Below, in pieces: positions 1 through 12,452 of a DNA stretch of 64,000 nucleotides. A model generated the notes under the pieces. It saw nothing but the letters and a program-made list of their open reading frames with translations, was not told the origin of the DNA and searched no databases. Each line of letters begins with the position of its first letter. The first letter of the stretch is position 1. The stretch is from Nectonema munidae (lineage: Eukaryota > Nematomorpha > Nectonematoida > Nectonematidae), in NCBI GenBank assembly GCA_030549495.1, contig JAUIRK010001052.1:1426001-1490000 (forward strand), read 5' to 3'. The translations under genes were made by a program, and so were the position numbers.

Positions 1-82
1 AATATGCTTACATATAAAATTTCTTTCAAAAAATGTTTATTTTAAATAATTTGTAGGTTCACTAGCTATAGGACTATAAAAC

Positions 83-319
83 TTATTTTAGATCTGCATT
101 ATGTGTAATTCCAATACTGTTGAATGATCCTAAAGCCAATTTTTTTATAACTATTTGGCTAATTTTTTGCTCCTTCTTATTAACATTATAATAGAAATTC
201 TCTGATGCTTTTGTATATGCGTAATTGTCGCGCATGCTTATAGTATACTTATTTGGTGAGATTTCTAATGTCTTCTCATGGATGAGTGAAGTTTGAGCAT
301 CGTGTCTCTCATTACTCAC
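83..319 (-). other. Unassigned open frame
   Basis: An open frame of 78 codons runs on the minus strand, but its first codon is GTG rather than ATG. That GTG lies in the sequence GTGAGT, which on this strand looks more like a splice donor than a start. Just upstream on the same strand a TGCTGCAAG resembles an acceptor, so a short exon of about 40 bases (near 322-362) is conceivable. No domain or family was recognised. It could be a far 3' exon of the minus-strand channel gene, part of another gene, or chance. Confidence 0.12.
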
Positions 320-3300
320 TCCCTCTGTTTCGACCTTTTATGTGCGACCCGCTTTTTCTCTTGCAGCAGAAAATGTCTTTTATCAATCCCTAAGCTTCTT
401 TCATAATCTGCTTTGAATTCTTTTCTCCTATTACTTGCTTACTCACTTCGATAATAACCACGTTATCGTATTTTTAGCATATTTAGCCTAATTTCTGTGC
501 TTTTATCTACTTATTGCCTCACTTTTCTTAATGTAATTTTAAATGAATATTGATTTACTTTTATCTTTTTATCCTTTTTCCTTTCATTAATTAAATATTT
601 TACTTCTTTAATCGTGTGTTTTGACGTTTTCTTAACTTTTTATGATGACGAAAATTGAGAATCTTACAACTCTCTTCGCTCTTTTTATAAAGAAATTTAG
701 ATGTCTGAGAAGTGCTATTAAGTGTAATTAGTTAGTCTTCAAGCCATTTATTAGTGCACAAAATAACACATTAGTGCTGCAACCGAGCTTTACAATGCTT
801 AACAAATATTTTGAAATGTTTAATTTTATCTAGAGAAAATAAAGTGGTGTAAAAGTAAATAAATTAATATGACCAACTAACTAACTGAAGTATACTGGAA
901 CTTTTTTGCAATGGTTAGAATAGGGTCGACAGAAGTTTTAAAAACACACATAATATGTTTCGATAAAATTACAAAGTAAGCTTATTGATTTGAAGTCTTT
1001 CAAAAATGTAATAAAACAATTTTTTCTTCATCCTCTTTTCAATTTTTAAGGTAAATTAATTTAAAGATCTGTAGGAAAATGAAGTTTGGAAAAAAAAATT
1101 TTAGTTGTAAAACTTCTAAATTAATTAAAAAGATTTAATTAAGTTAACTTATAAAACAAAAAATATAAACCAAATGTAACATTATTCTTCAAGAATCAGT
1201 TATGTCAATTCAATGATCGTGTAGCATGAATATCTGTAATTTTACAGTCGAACGATTTTTTTGTATCTATGATAGTAAACTAGTGATGAATCAGCCGTAG
1301 GTTGTGATTTTATCTTGGCACGATGCATGCATGCGGTGTGCCGTATTCTGGCCACCTCTGATCTAAACGCAATGTAACAAGCAACTTTCATTCAATGATT
1401 CATGTAACAGTATCTTTTGATACCAATAAACATTTAAATATCATATCTTTTAACGCCCTTTTTATAAACCTGGTATAATCCATGACAAAAGTAGAATTTG
1501 GGGGCTGCGAAATAAAATGTGGCGGTAATTAATTACGACACTTTATTTTTGTGATTATCGTCTGAAATTTACAATTTGGTGAGCTATCATCACATAACTA
1601 AAGCTATTCCCTCTCCCCTCGTGTAGTGGTTTTTTCATAACTTCAGATTAAGAACTCACTTTTCGACCATCCATCCCATTCATTATAACTAGGGTTATGG
1701 AGTTGGCGGGAAACCATCGAACTCCGATTCCGTGTCCTGGCAAAAATCCGACCCCTTCATTATCCATATAAAAATTTGTTTTTCGATTCTTCTTCTCTTT
1801 TCAAATTTAAATTTATTAAAGTACAAAGATTAATATTTTTTTAATAAAAATAATTGGCCTTTGACGTTTTTAGTAAAATTTTTGAGGTATATTTGTAATT
1901 ATTTTTATTGTATTATAAACTCTGTAAAAATTTGCAGCAAAATTTTTGATTTTTTCACAATCCGACCAATTTCATTATCCAAAAAAATTTTAATGTTCTG
2001 TTCAGATTAACGAGGGTTGACTGTATTTTTTTCATTTTTTAAAATGCTTTTTAAAAAAACCCGACTTTGATTCCTAAATTTTATACATTGATATGATCAA
2101 ACATTTGAGCGTGTAGTATTCTCTTTCTTTTTTCTCCCCCTTTTCTGAATTACTACTGCTACAGGGACTGCCTTATAAGGAGCAAATCACATAGTTAGCT
2201 AGGGTCTATAATTTTTTGCTAGTTTTAATCATTTTTACCTTATATAAAGTCAATATAAATACGAATTAACATCTAATAAGGGTGATAAGAATACTCACAA
2301 GCACCAAAAGGCCTACTTTACTTTCACATTTTACTACATTATTTTGAAGGCCTACTTTACTTTCAACTGATAAGAACACATTTTCAGAAATAATAAAAAA
2401 CGCTCCTACAAACTTACAAATAAATTCGCACACACATTTTTAAAAATATAGAAGGTATATGAGAGGTTGGTAATCGTCGCCTTATTAGTGTTTTGCTCGA
2501 GCATAAGGCGAACCTGCGGCCTCAATGATTACAAAAGTTTCGAGAGCCTTGTCAAAACTCAAACCATGCTTGAGGTAAAGGTATTTTCTAACCAAGTAAA
2601 AAAACAAACAAAGATTACTTTTTTTCCTTCAGAAAATAAATAATACTTTTCTTTGTTATTTCTCTTCGAGTATGCGCAATATATAAGAACAAATTTTCGA
2701 TTGTTGTGAGCATCTTGTTAGTAATGCCACAGTTGTGAAGTCCGAAAGGTGAAGTTAATAGTGGGGCTTTACTGTTATTGTAACGTAAATAACATGCTTC
2801 TTGTTTGACAATTTACAAAGAAAATAGAGTCGAGGCATTATGAAAATGAACATTTCCACATCTTCATCACTTTACTTTCTTATATAGAATGGCTTCATCA
2901 TGACCACCACGCTTCTCCCCATCTTGAAGCTGATGATTTGCCTTTTTATTTACATGAAAGACTTATGAATGAGGAAAAGATTTATTAGCTTGTTGAATTT
3001 TCCTAACTCTGCATGTATACTACTTTATTTCTACTTTCTAACACCGAGTAAATGCTAATCAAATATAGTATAAACAAGAAAAACAGAAAACATGACTCTT
3101 GCAGCCTGTGAAATGCAGATGCAATTGCACACATCTGCTCGCCAATATTTCTTTTTGAGATTTATAAGTGAACAGCGATACAACATATATGATTAAAATA
3201 CTAATGCACATTTGAAGGCCTAAATCGCTATTTTATACCATGTTACTCTGAGCTGTGAGGGAGCATCGGGGTGAAACCTGCCAAAAATAAATAATAAACT

Positions 3301-4107
3301 AAATTTTTAGATAAAGACCACCAAATGGCGCATTGATTATAAATTTTTATGATACATGCTAAACATGCTAACAATTTTTTATTTCATAATATGCATGATT
3401 AATTCAACTTTGACTCAAAGAATAATGCTATTATTTTCAACACAAAATATTCCTTTCCATCTTATCTATTAATTATTACTGTTTTAAACAAATCTAAATT
3501 AGCGAATATTATTCTATCGTAGTACCCATATTATTAAATATGTTTTCTCACTAGTAGTGGAAAAATATTTACTTTGATTTAAAAACGTTCCACTTTAGAT
3601 AAACTATTCATACGTCTCCTCAATTTTTTTCAAGATCAAATTTAAGTTAGCTCCATGATTAATTTTAAACTCTCATATTTTGTACCAATTAATATTCAAA
3701 GTTGAGATCGAGATTCTATTCTGTATACCCCTTGAAAAATAATTACAAAGCTTACAATTCTTCTCTAATTTCATTCTTCGCTTACGTAGCCTTATTTACA
3801 TGTTAACCCTTATTCATTTCGTAAATTTTTATGAAATTAATTGCGCATGAATGGAAATAATGAGACTTATAGACAAACAGAATGCAGTAATCAGCACAAA
3901 CGTGTTCTGTAGATAAGTGAATTAAAATGTGATGATTATAAGAATCGAGTCTTTTTTAATTAATATATTGGAATTCCTTTATATATAGTACGAATGGTTG
4001 TGCTGAAGAGTCCTTCTCATCTATCGTTAGGTACAATACGAGCCTTGAATATCATAATGTAGACTAGAGCACTAAAGAACAAAACGATACACGTATAGTG
4101 CTGTGCT
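320..4107. other. Non-coding stretch with repeat fragments
   Basis: No gene is visible. Fragments include a hAT-like terminus whose reverse complement starts CAGAGGTGGCC (near 1361), a repeat block from about 1691 with the motif AACTCCGATTCC that recurs near 59090, and a Tigger/pogo-like end near 2022 whose reverse complement starts CAGTCAACCCTCGTTAA. A 19-base direct repeat, AAGGCCTACTTTACTTTCA, occurs at 2308 and 2347. Confidence 0.4.
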
Positions 4108-4115
4108 ATTGTGAT

Positions 4116-4601
4116 TAGGGTTTGCTCCCGGTTCTGAAATACCGGGACGTTCCCGGTTCTAAAAATTTGGGAACCGTCTCGGAACAGAAAAGTATTCCCG
4201 GTTCCGAGAATAACTTAGTTGTAATTGATTTATTTCACTATGCAATTTTTATCATAAAACTTTATTGCACTTCTTTCATATAAAATCTTTTTTTCATTGT
4301 CATCTCATTTTAATGGTAAACGGAGAAAAGTGTGCAAACGACAAAAGTTTATTTTTTTTTCTCTGCTGCACACTTTTGTCGTTTGCACACTTTTCTCCTA
4401 GAACCATTTTAATGATAATGATATAGAAAGAAAAAGTGTACTACATCTGTTTATAATAAATCAAAAACGTCAATTTCATTGCATCTTTTTGCTGTCTATA
4501 TATCTCCTTAAGGAACCGTTTGGAACGGGGATTTCCTGGTTTTGTAAGTTTTTTTCGGTATCGGTACTGGTTCCTAATTTTCGATACTTATGCAAACCCT
4601 A
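4116..4601. mobile_element. hAT-type MITE, TIR TAGGGTTTGC
   Basis: A 486-bp non-autonomous element. It begins TAGGGTTTGC and ends GCAAACCCTA, a perfect 10-bp inverted pair. It is flanked on both sides by the identical 8-bp sequence ATTGTGAT (4108-4115 and 4602-4609), the target duplication typical of hAT insertion. The inner ends are rich in CCCGGTTC and GGAACCG motifs. It has no coding capacity. The perfect duplication suggests a fairly recent insertion. It contains a strong hairpin, listed separately. Confidence 0.9.
4322..4398. repeat. Perfect 27-bp inverted repeat (hairpin) inside MITE
   Basis: The arm at 4322-4348 (starting GGAGAAAAGTGTGC) is matched without mismatch by its reverse complement at 4372-4398, around a 23-base T-rich loop. 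Weaker pairing continues outward (AATGGT against ACCATT). In RNA it would fold into a long stable stem-loop. It could be a snap-back duplication, a second small palindromic insertion, or a pre-miRNA-like fold; no expression evidence is available. Confidence 0.9.
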
Positions 4602-4609
4602 ATTGTGAT

Positions 4610-7600
4610 ACTGCATGTCGTATGAATCTCTTGAATATCATGACATATCAAATGCGAGGTGAGGGGAGGGGGACCGCTCTCTAATACGGGCAATTATATT
4701 TTATGAAAACATTTTTTGCAAAGTTTTCCTCACAGTGTAGCACATGATCAATTTTTTTAGTATTTTTTGGCATACAACAAATCTTGCTAGTGAAGATTCT
4801 TTGAAATAATGACCTATTGAATTTCTCTATTAGAATATGTATCTTTGTTGTTAGTCTAATTTTCCTTCTTTTTTCAAACCATTAGCGTACATCACGATAT
4901 CTTTTAAAATCGAAATGTGTTATTTTTTCCTCGCGGTTCAAACCAGAAAGTAAGAACTAATTAGAAATAGCACTCAAATTCAAGCTGTTGTTAAATAAGT
5001 TTCATCCCTATTTTTTGTTTCTTATTTACTCTCTATAACTATATTTGGTGGTATTTGGGGTTCTCTATTCTCTAGATTCTTTGTAATATTGCTTTATTTT
5101 TCCGATTTGAAGATTAGTACAAAATTTTAAATCAATAATAACCGTTGTATTGTCTTTGCAGTTACAAATAGGAATGGCTCCATCACATCTTATTTTTAAA
5201 TCAAACAGTCCTCTTTTGGTTGTATTTTTTATGTAGACAATTGGGCAGTTATTGACGCCATGACGATCAGTTATGTATACTTTCGATGTTTTTTACACAA
5301 AAATCGAGGATATACACAAAAATGAAAAATATGATGAAAAAAAGTTATCAAAAGAGATCTCATGACATTCTGGATAATTTATATCAGAGTTCATTACTCT
5401 CATGATCATGATAATAAACAATAAAGAAAGAGTGGTCATATTTTCTATATAAAGTAGCATATGTTCTACATGTGAAACATTCCTATATCTCGTATGCTAC
5501 ATATTCTTTATTGGAACGAAGTATCGATGCATCCTACGTATTCCTTATTATTTTTAAAATGGAATGATAAATAAAATTTTGCATTTTATTATAGTGGAGA
5601 TCAAACTGTTTTTAGCTAGTCTTGTTTATTTGCTCAAATCGTAAACCTCAAAGAAAGGCGATAACAATTTTAAAATAATGATGATTTGAGCTGTTCAAAA
5701 GTGAACTCAACATTAAAAGTAAGTTTATGAGCATAATTTGTGTATATATGAAGAAGGGGATGGATTCATTTTGTATTAAGAGGGGGGGGGGGGGGGTTAA
5801 TTTTAAGAGGGGTTTCAATTATTGAATTTTCATGTCTTTTGTTATTTTTATAGAACTATAAACTCACGTCAGTACTTTCTATGTTTATTATGAACATAAG
5901 ATAACTTAAGTTTACTTTATACATTTTCAGGATGCGCAAAAATATTAGAGAGGGCTGTGTACTCCAAATACTTCAAATTTAGTCATATAGGAGGAGTGAG
6001 CACTCCAAGAACTCTAATGAAAGTTCTACCTCTAATAAGGATCACTCTGTGAATAGTCTTTCGTTATTTTCACATTATATTATGTTTCATGAAATTATAC
6101 TTTCAAATTTTTTTAAAACTTGTTTCATATGTGCTATCCATTATGATTTTATTTCTTTATATTTCTATACGCGAATTAAATTTCAGTCCAATTTATAGAG
6201 AATAATTGCGTATTTATAAATAATCATAAAAGTGTGAAAACATGACTTATTCATGAATTTTTTATTTTCATTTGAATAAAATGTGATATAATAATAATTA
6301 ATGCATGTTCTCTTGAGAAATTACGTGCCTCTTTTTCTTCACTTAATTGAAATCTTTTCCATAAATTATTCAAGCCAATTATTATTTTTCCTTAAAAACT
6401 ACACAAAGAAATGTTATAAGTCCATGAGTAAACGGAAAAAGACAAGTTTGGTGTTTAAAAAATATTAAACGTTATTTATCACTTCTTTAGTTTTGAATGA
6501 TGAAAAGCAAAGTTGATAACCCGTCCTTTATATTTTTCCTTCCTGAAGGCAACCCCCACCTTCAGAAGCACACCAAAAGGAAGGGCATTGGTGTCTACGG
6601 TCTTGATCGGCATACGAGCGGCAATTTCTATTCTAATAAACTGTTTTGTCAATTAAAGTTTTATTTTTTAGTCCTCATTAAAATAAAATGTCAAAAATAA
6701 GAATAATCACATAAGTTTTAGGTTTACTTCTCATAGTTTACTGCAAAAAAAATTGGTGAATGCGCTTTAAACCTTGTCTTTAACTCGAAAGTAACATTTG
6801 GGTATTGTGTCATGAGCACACTTTTTCCATTTTTGTGCAGGGGGAGGGTGGGAGTTTTGTTAAACGGTATTTACTTACAACATTTTCTACAAATGTATTC
6901 ATTTTTAATATTTTATAGAAATTTGATTTATGTATGCACTTTTTTTTCAAATTTATATTCACTTAATACTAGGAAAGTAAACTTTTTTTGTATCTAAAAA
7001 TGCCATTCGGTTGTATCGTGTAAAAATCGATTCCAAAAATTAGATTCAAAACTTCATTTTATTTAAAAAAATAATAAATATTCAATGTGATATGTATTAT
7101 AAATAATAGCCCAAATCGATTTCTTTTTAACTACAAACTAGCTTTTGAATAAAAGTTAGGGGTTCTATACGGCCCCATGGCTTTTCTAGTGTTTTAGAAT
7201 GTAAATAAAAGCATAATATTTGTACCTCGTAAAATTATTTGTGAGAGAGGCAGTGTTTAAAACTTATTGAAATATGTTTCCAACAAAATGAACAAAACAT
7301 CAATCTAAAGTCTAAAAAAATTGAATTATTTCATGAGATTACATTTTTATTTATTCTGATACCGGTTGAAAATGAAAACTGTTTTAGAGGTTTAAAAGTA
7401 TTTGATTAAAAATTTGATAATAAATAAATGTTATATAATTCTGAAAATGGGGTTTCCTAATTAATACCAATCTTTGACGTATCATGCTTAACTTTTTTTG
7501 TATGGAAACCTTTTTTTAGTTTGTTTTCACTCCTTTTTTATATGTTCCAAGTTTTAAAAATATGCCTTGATTTTTACCATTAGCCGACACTTGTAATCCA

Positions 7601-7943
7601 ATGGCGAAATATAGAAACAACAGAAAAAACTAAATGTATCATCTTGTTTCAAACTGAAATGTTTTTTTGCTTCTAAGATATCTTTTTTATTCAATAATCG
7701 AATATTATATTTTAGTAGGCGTTAATATTAAAAGGTACACAAATTTTTAAGCGAATTTTATTATAAAATTTTTTACAAAATAATTTAAAGATTCAATGCA
7801 AGTTTCACCAAATTAAAGTTTCCTTTTTTAGTGCTAACTTTTATGATGTTTTTGCTACTGTCCCAATTTACTTTTATAAAGTTAGTCTTACAAATCACCC
7901 AAATTTATCTTCCCAATGGATAACACTAGCTGGCGAATGGTTT
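4610..7943. other. Non-coding AT-rich stretch
   Basis: No gene was recognised. It holds a 15-base run of G at 5782-5796 and long A/T tracts. The only patch of more balanced composition, at 6525-6640, is listed separately. Confidence 0.4.
6497..6700 (+). other. Small ORF with balanced-composition patch
   Basis: A 67-codon ATG-started frame whose middle (about 6535-6635) has near 50% GC in an AT-rich setting. It reads PEGNPHLQKHTKRKG and then a stretch rich in G, R and H. Beyond this patch the frame runs into ordinary AT-rich sequence. No family was recognised. It may be one exon of an unseen gene or a remnant of a coding sequence. Confidence 0.2.
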
Positions 7944-7951
7944 TTCTAGGC

Positions 7952-8417
7952 CAGTGGTTCCCAACCGGGGGTCCATGGACCCCTAGGGGTCCATGGAAGA
8001 ATTTCAAGGGGTCCATGGACATTCTACTTCAAACTACTTATGCTGAATCTCCTTTAATATACTTCTATTTTCCAAATCAATATAAATATATATATTTAGA
8101 GCTTTTTTAAATAAATATTTTCTTCCCTTTTTAAAGTTTCATATTTTCAATGTTTATATATCCTTTTTATTAGTTACAATATTTTTGAAAAATTTATATT
8201 TTAATTGGAAAAAAATTTTATTCACATTTTATGTCAGGCTTTACGATTTCTCTGATTTCATATGAATAAGCATACGATTTAATCAGATGATTAGAATCAT
8301 TTTTTGCATAAAAATCTTTGATTAATCTTGTTGGCTCAAGCTATTTAGTTGTAGGGGTCCACAGGAAAAAAGTGACTGAAAAAGGGGGAACGGGATAAAA
8401 AAGGTTGGGAACCACTG
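7952..8417. mobile_element. hAT MITE, TIR CAGTGGTTCCCAACC
   Basis: A 466-bp element. The left end CAGTGGTTCCCAACC is mirrored by GGTTGGGAACCACTG at the right end, a perfect 15-bp inverted repeat. The flanks are TTCTAGGC (7944-7951) and TTCTAAGC (8418-8425), an 8-bp target duplication with one change. The left inner end contains repeated GGGGTCCATGGACCCC-like palindromes. The element has no transposase. An orphan end with the same CAGTGGTTCCCAACC start lies at 56452. Confidence 0.92.
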
Positions 8418-8425
8418 TTCTAAGC

Positions 8426-8960
8426 ACATAGTCACACACATTACTAAGCCTCGATTATAAACGCGACTGCAAGCATTGAAGCAGCATAAGATGGAAGTTG
8501 GAGTGTAGTTCTTTCTCTCTTTGAGCTTGGCATGCCTCATTTCCCTACTTACTGTGTATGAGGTAGCGCGTCTACTATTCACAAGAGAACCATTCTTAAG
8601 CTTGTCCTTTAATCTTAAATTTAATTGTGATACTTTCACAAAAACAGTTCAAGCGTAAAAGTTTCAACAATGATAAAAAGCTTCTTGAAAAACTTTAAGC
8701 CAATTTCCTTCATGTATGCATGCCGCAAGAAATACAGATTTGGAACTGTGGAACATGAAAATCGTGGATCAGTTTTTCAAATTATAAAAGATGCAGTGCG
8801 TCATTTTTTTCATTCAATTGTAAAATGCTTAAATATCCACTTTTTATGATAAAAGTAAAAGTTCGTGCTTTTATCAAAGGGTTTCATACTGAATTCTAAG
8901 TCAAGACTTCTTGAGCATTGGTTCCCGAGTCAAGCGTGATGGGCGCTATCTGATTAATAG
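8426..8960. other. Short unannotated spacer
   Basis: The spacer between two hAT elements. Bases 8430-8620 are less AT-rich than the surroundings, and a minus-strand open frame (about 65 codons here, continuing into the MITE) crosses them. No similarity was recognised, so no gene is called. Confidence 0.25.
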
Positions 8961-8968
8961 GCGTGTAG

Positions 8969-9775
8969 CAGAGCCCAGCGAGGAGTGGATTTTTAGGTCG
9001 GAGAGATGCTCTCTTCGCTGGGAACGGGCGGGTCGGGGAACATTTTCTCAATGATCAAATATAAAAGTATTTCATGAAACAAAAAAACGAAATAAACTTT
9101 TTTATTTACGCTAATTTTTAAATGATTTATTATTTTACCCAACAAAACTCTTAAACGTTTTCTGGATTTAAGCCACTTCGTTTACTGTTTACAATATTTG
9201 AACCCGAACTAAACAATCTTTCTGATTGAGGGCTGCTTGCCGGTATTATTTTATTAATATATAATTCTGAAAATATATATTTCGATAGTATTTTGTAATT
9301 TTTTTAAAACCTATTTGCGAAGCTTTATAACTCTATTATAAGAATAATTAAAAAAATTAGATTAGAGGAAAATGAGAGACCATTTTGAAGAAAGAAGAAT
9401 TAGGAAAAGAAAAAGAAGCTGAAACGAGCCGCCATTTTTTTCGACGACGCACTAAATAGTGAAAAATGACGATTTTCATAGAAAAGTATAGGGAGCATCG
9501 ATTAGTGAGACCGTATGATAAGAAATAAATTTCAATTACATAGGAGATTTCCTGAAACCGAACCCAAAATTTTTCGGTATTATTTCATATTATGAAATCA
9601 TGTTGAAAAGTAAATAATGTATATATTTACAAAAAGAGAATGAAGATAAAGATTTTGTAAATAATATATATATTTGCAGAATATGGACGATCAAATTTTC
9701 TATCAATTCCCCAATAACGGGGTTTAAATCTTCCCCGCGGGGAACGGGGAAGATCGTGGTCCCCGCTGAGCTCTG
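8969..9775. mobile_element. Non-autonomous hAT element, TIR CAGAGCYCAGCGRGG
   Basis: An 807-bp element. The left end CAGAGCCCAGCGAGG pairs with the right end CCCCGCTGAGCTCTG (two mismatches in 15). The flanking 8-mers GCGTGTAG (8961-8968) and GTGTGTAG (9776-9783) form a target duplication with one change. Both sub-terminal regions are GC-rich with GGGAACGGGC or GGGGAACGGGG motifs, while the centre is AT-rich with no transposase frame. It is a deletion derivative or MITE of a hAT family not otherwise seen here. Confidence 0.88.
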
Positions 9776-10563
9776 GTGTGTAGCTTTCTATATATACACC
9801 ATGTATAAGCAGAGTGCTCCTTTTCCCATTTTTAAGGATACTAGTATAATATTGTTAAATAAATTTATAAACTAATAATTAAAAATATTAATTTCCTCAT
9901 TACAATTGCTGAAATATCAATACATCACTAGTAATTAAAATGGACATTTTATACAAGTATCCTTATATGTCAAACTACTATTTGTTGTAACACTTGGTAA
10001 AGAAGCATTTGATACATCGGTGCATATCCTGAGGTAACCGCTGTCCCCTTATCTGATTCCAAAATGATGCATCTTATTTGAGCGTATTAAAGAGTTTAAT
10101 GAGTTTTAATTAATGTTTTAAACGTTGACATATTAGAATTATTTTATATAACTTGTATGAAAATATATACATTGATCCAAAATTTTTGACAGTTAAAATC
10201 ATCAAAATTTCGTTTCTAAAAATTTAGGATGACATGCTTTTTATTCATCCTAAATTTTGCATTATTTATTTCACTCAATAAAAACATATGGCAGGTGGAA
10301 TATAAAAAATTTTTAGGGATATACCGTAGAAACCGTATATAGATCATATTTATTTCATTATATCCGAACTAATTTGACCCTTTAAGAACAAGATTTATGA
10401 AAACTATTCGTCTGTTTATTTTTTTCAATGGCTTTTTTTATATACTTTAAGCAGACAAATTTTATTTTATGCGAGATGGTTTCGTTGGTTCTTAAAGGTT
10501 TAAGGTAAAAAAAGTATGCGACAAACTTTATACAAATTACTTTTAAAAAGGTATACACTTATC

Positions 10564-10650
10564 ACAGGGGCACACATCCTCAAAAATTTGATAAGTAGGC
10601 CAACTTTTTTTTTATAATTTTCAAATTTTATTATAAAAAAAATTGCCCAA
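10564..10650 (+). repeat. Truncated copy of CAGGGGCACACA repeat
   Basis: It begins CAGGGGCACACATCCTC, followed by an A/T tract including ATAATTTTCAAATTT. This matches the left part of the two fuller copies at 28749-28990 and 55034-55318. The right half of the family consensus was not found here. Confidence 0.55.
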
Positions 10651-11489
10651 TGAACATGCCACCATTATTCCCCGACTTACATTTTTACTGTCAGTTCCTA
10701 TGTCCATTAAAACCAAGTTTCTGATAAACGAGGTCTCACTGTAGACTTACATATTAGAAACGGTTTCGCTGCTTACATTGCCCGACCTTTTCTGAATCTT
10801 CTCTATGATAGCTTGAGATTTCTTCTTTTTGAAGAACACTTTTCATTTTTTAGGCATTTAAAAAGGCTCTTAACCTTTAAATTATAGAGAATACTTTTTT
10901 TTTAATATAATTATGTTTATTTGGTATAAAAAATATTTACCCCCGCTTAAAAATTACTACGCTGCGCTGCTGTTGATCAACAAGAGCTCCAATTATATCA
11001 TATCAAATAAATGAGAAATTACTAAAAATAAGATTTTATATATTCTTTCAAAGACTTCGCCTTAAATCAAGAAAGGTTATTTAGAAAATCTACTCACAAG
11101 CCCAACAAGTATTGAAACAATTGAAATAAAGATATCGAATTGAGAGAATTCAAATTTATTTAAGTTTTGTAAATTTGCTATAGTTTTGAACGAACTAATA
11201 AATCTCTACTTTATAAACCGAATTCGTTATAAAAGAAAACTACTGTAATAATAGCTTTGAATTAATATTTAGTAGGATAATAACTTGATTGAAATATTTG
11301 AGACAAAGTGACCAACCAAAAGTTAACGATTGGGGCTGAAAAAGGTTTGGAAACAACTTTCCCTAGAGTATCAAAGCGAGCCATCTAGATAACCTTTACT
11401 CACATAATCGATTCTCATTTTCTCATTAAATATTTTTATTGTCGCTGTTTCATTAAAGGTAAGAATTAAGTAGACAGAGGAAGATTTTA

Positions 11490-11550
11490 CGTTCGGGAAT
11501 CGAACCCAGGACTATTAGACCCTACCTTCCAGCTCTACCTGCTTACAAAC
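11490..11550 (-). repeat. tRNA-like sequence (SINE head or tRNA relic)
   Basis: On the minus strand there is a clear internal B-box, GGGTTCGATTCCCG (11494-11507), with a short T-stem formed by its GGG and CCC. An A-box-like GTAGAGCTGG lies upstream at the expected spacing. The acceptor stem and a convincing anticodon arm are not formed, so this is not called as a functional tRNA. No body matching the SINE copies at 26153 and 62631 follows it. Confidence 0.45.
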
Positions 11551-12405
11551 TATTGATAAAGCAGAAAAATATATCTATAATTGAGAAGGACAAAGTGTAC
11601 TGTAAATAGAGCGCCTAGGCATCTATCTCGAGGTAAATGTGTTATGATAATATTATGGAAGTGAGGAATTATAGCTGGAGACTAACTAAAAGCAATTAGG
11701 CTTATAGAGTGTAAATAGTATTAAAACGGATTTAGGATATGCAATCAGAACAAAGAGAAAAGTGTTCAAATGTTAACATTCTACGGGAAGGCTGAGTGCT
11801 AAGAGGAAATAAGAAAATGTAATAAAATCTCAAATAGTTAGAATTGGTACCATTATTATTTATATTTTGTATCACTTTTGCTTTCGTTCATCACAATATT
11901 GTGAAAACTGTAGACTCACGACTCACTCATATGAATATATTTTTAACTAATTAGTTTCGCATAAACTTTTGATGTCATAATTATTCATTTATTTTGAAAA
12001 ATGTTTTTTCAAGATTATTTTCGTTCTGGCAGCATTTAAATTAATTCAATTTGCCTTATCCTGGAAAAGCCTATTTTTTGTCATTTAATAAGCCTTCCTG
12101 TAGTAAACGACTTCATGATAATGATCTTCATGAATTCCAAAAATGTTATCACTTAGTGCAAACCTACGTAATTTTTGCTAGACTAGCTTCACGGTTTTTA
12201 ATTTGGTAATGTTTGTATGTATGCAGTCAACCGCGGTTAATTCGGAATTCGTTATTTTAATTCTCCATAATCAGTACAAATTTTCCTTAAATTTTAATGT
12301 TAATAAACTTTAAATATCCGTATCCGAGTTTTTATAAAACTAAACTATATAATTTAAACCTTCTTAACTACACGTTACGTTGACAGTGGAACAAAAAAGG
12401 GATCA

Positions 12406-12452
12406 TAGAACTCCTATCCTCGTCAATCCGAAATTTAGGGCGAAGAAAGTTA
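12406..12452 (+). pseudogene. 47-bp duplicate of DDIT4-like exon
   Basis: This matches 13618-13664 of the DDIT4-like exon at 43 of 47 bases. It encodes RTPILVNPKFRAKKV where the gene has RTPILVSPKFRAEKV: two of the four changes are silent and two are conservative substitutions. Similarity stops abruptly on both sides and no other part of the exon is visible nearby. It is a relic of a local duplication or a captured exon piece. Confidence 0.8.

Larger units (their letters stand above)
9784..12405. other. Non-coding stretch
   Basis: No gene is visible. It contains a fragment of the CAGGGGCACACA repeat (10564), a Tigger/pogo-like terminus near 10735 (reverse complement TACAGTGAGACCTCG), a tRNA-like sequence (11490), and another Tigger-like start, CAGTCAACCGCGGTTAA, at 12224. 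Confidence 0.4.

Noticed and set aside
8322-8639. Minus-strand 105-codon open frame
   Set aside because: It crosses the right end of the MITE at 8417 and shows no family motif; the MITE explains part of it.
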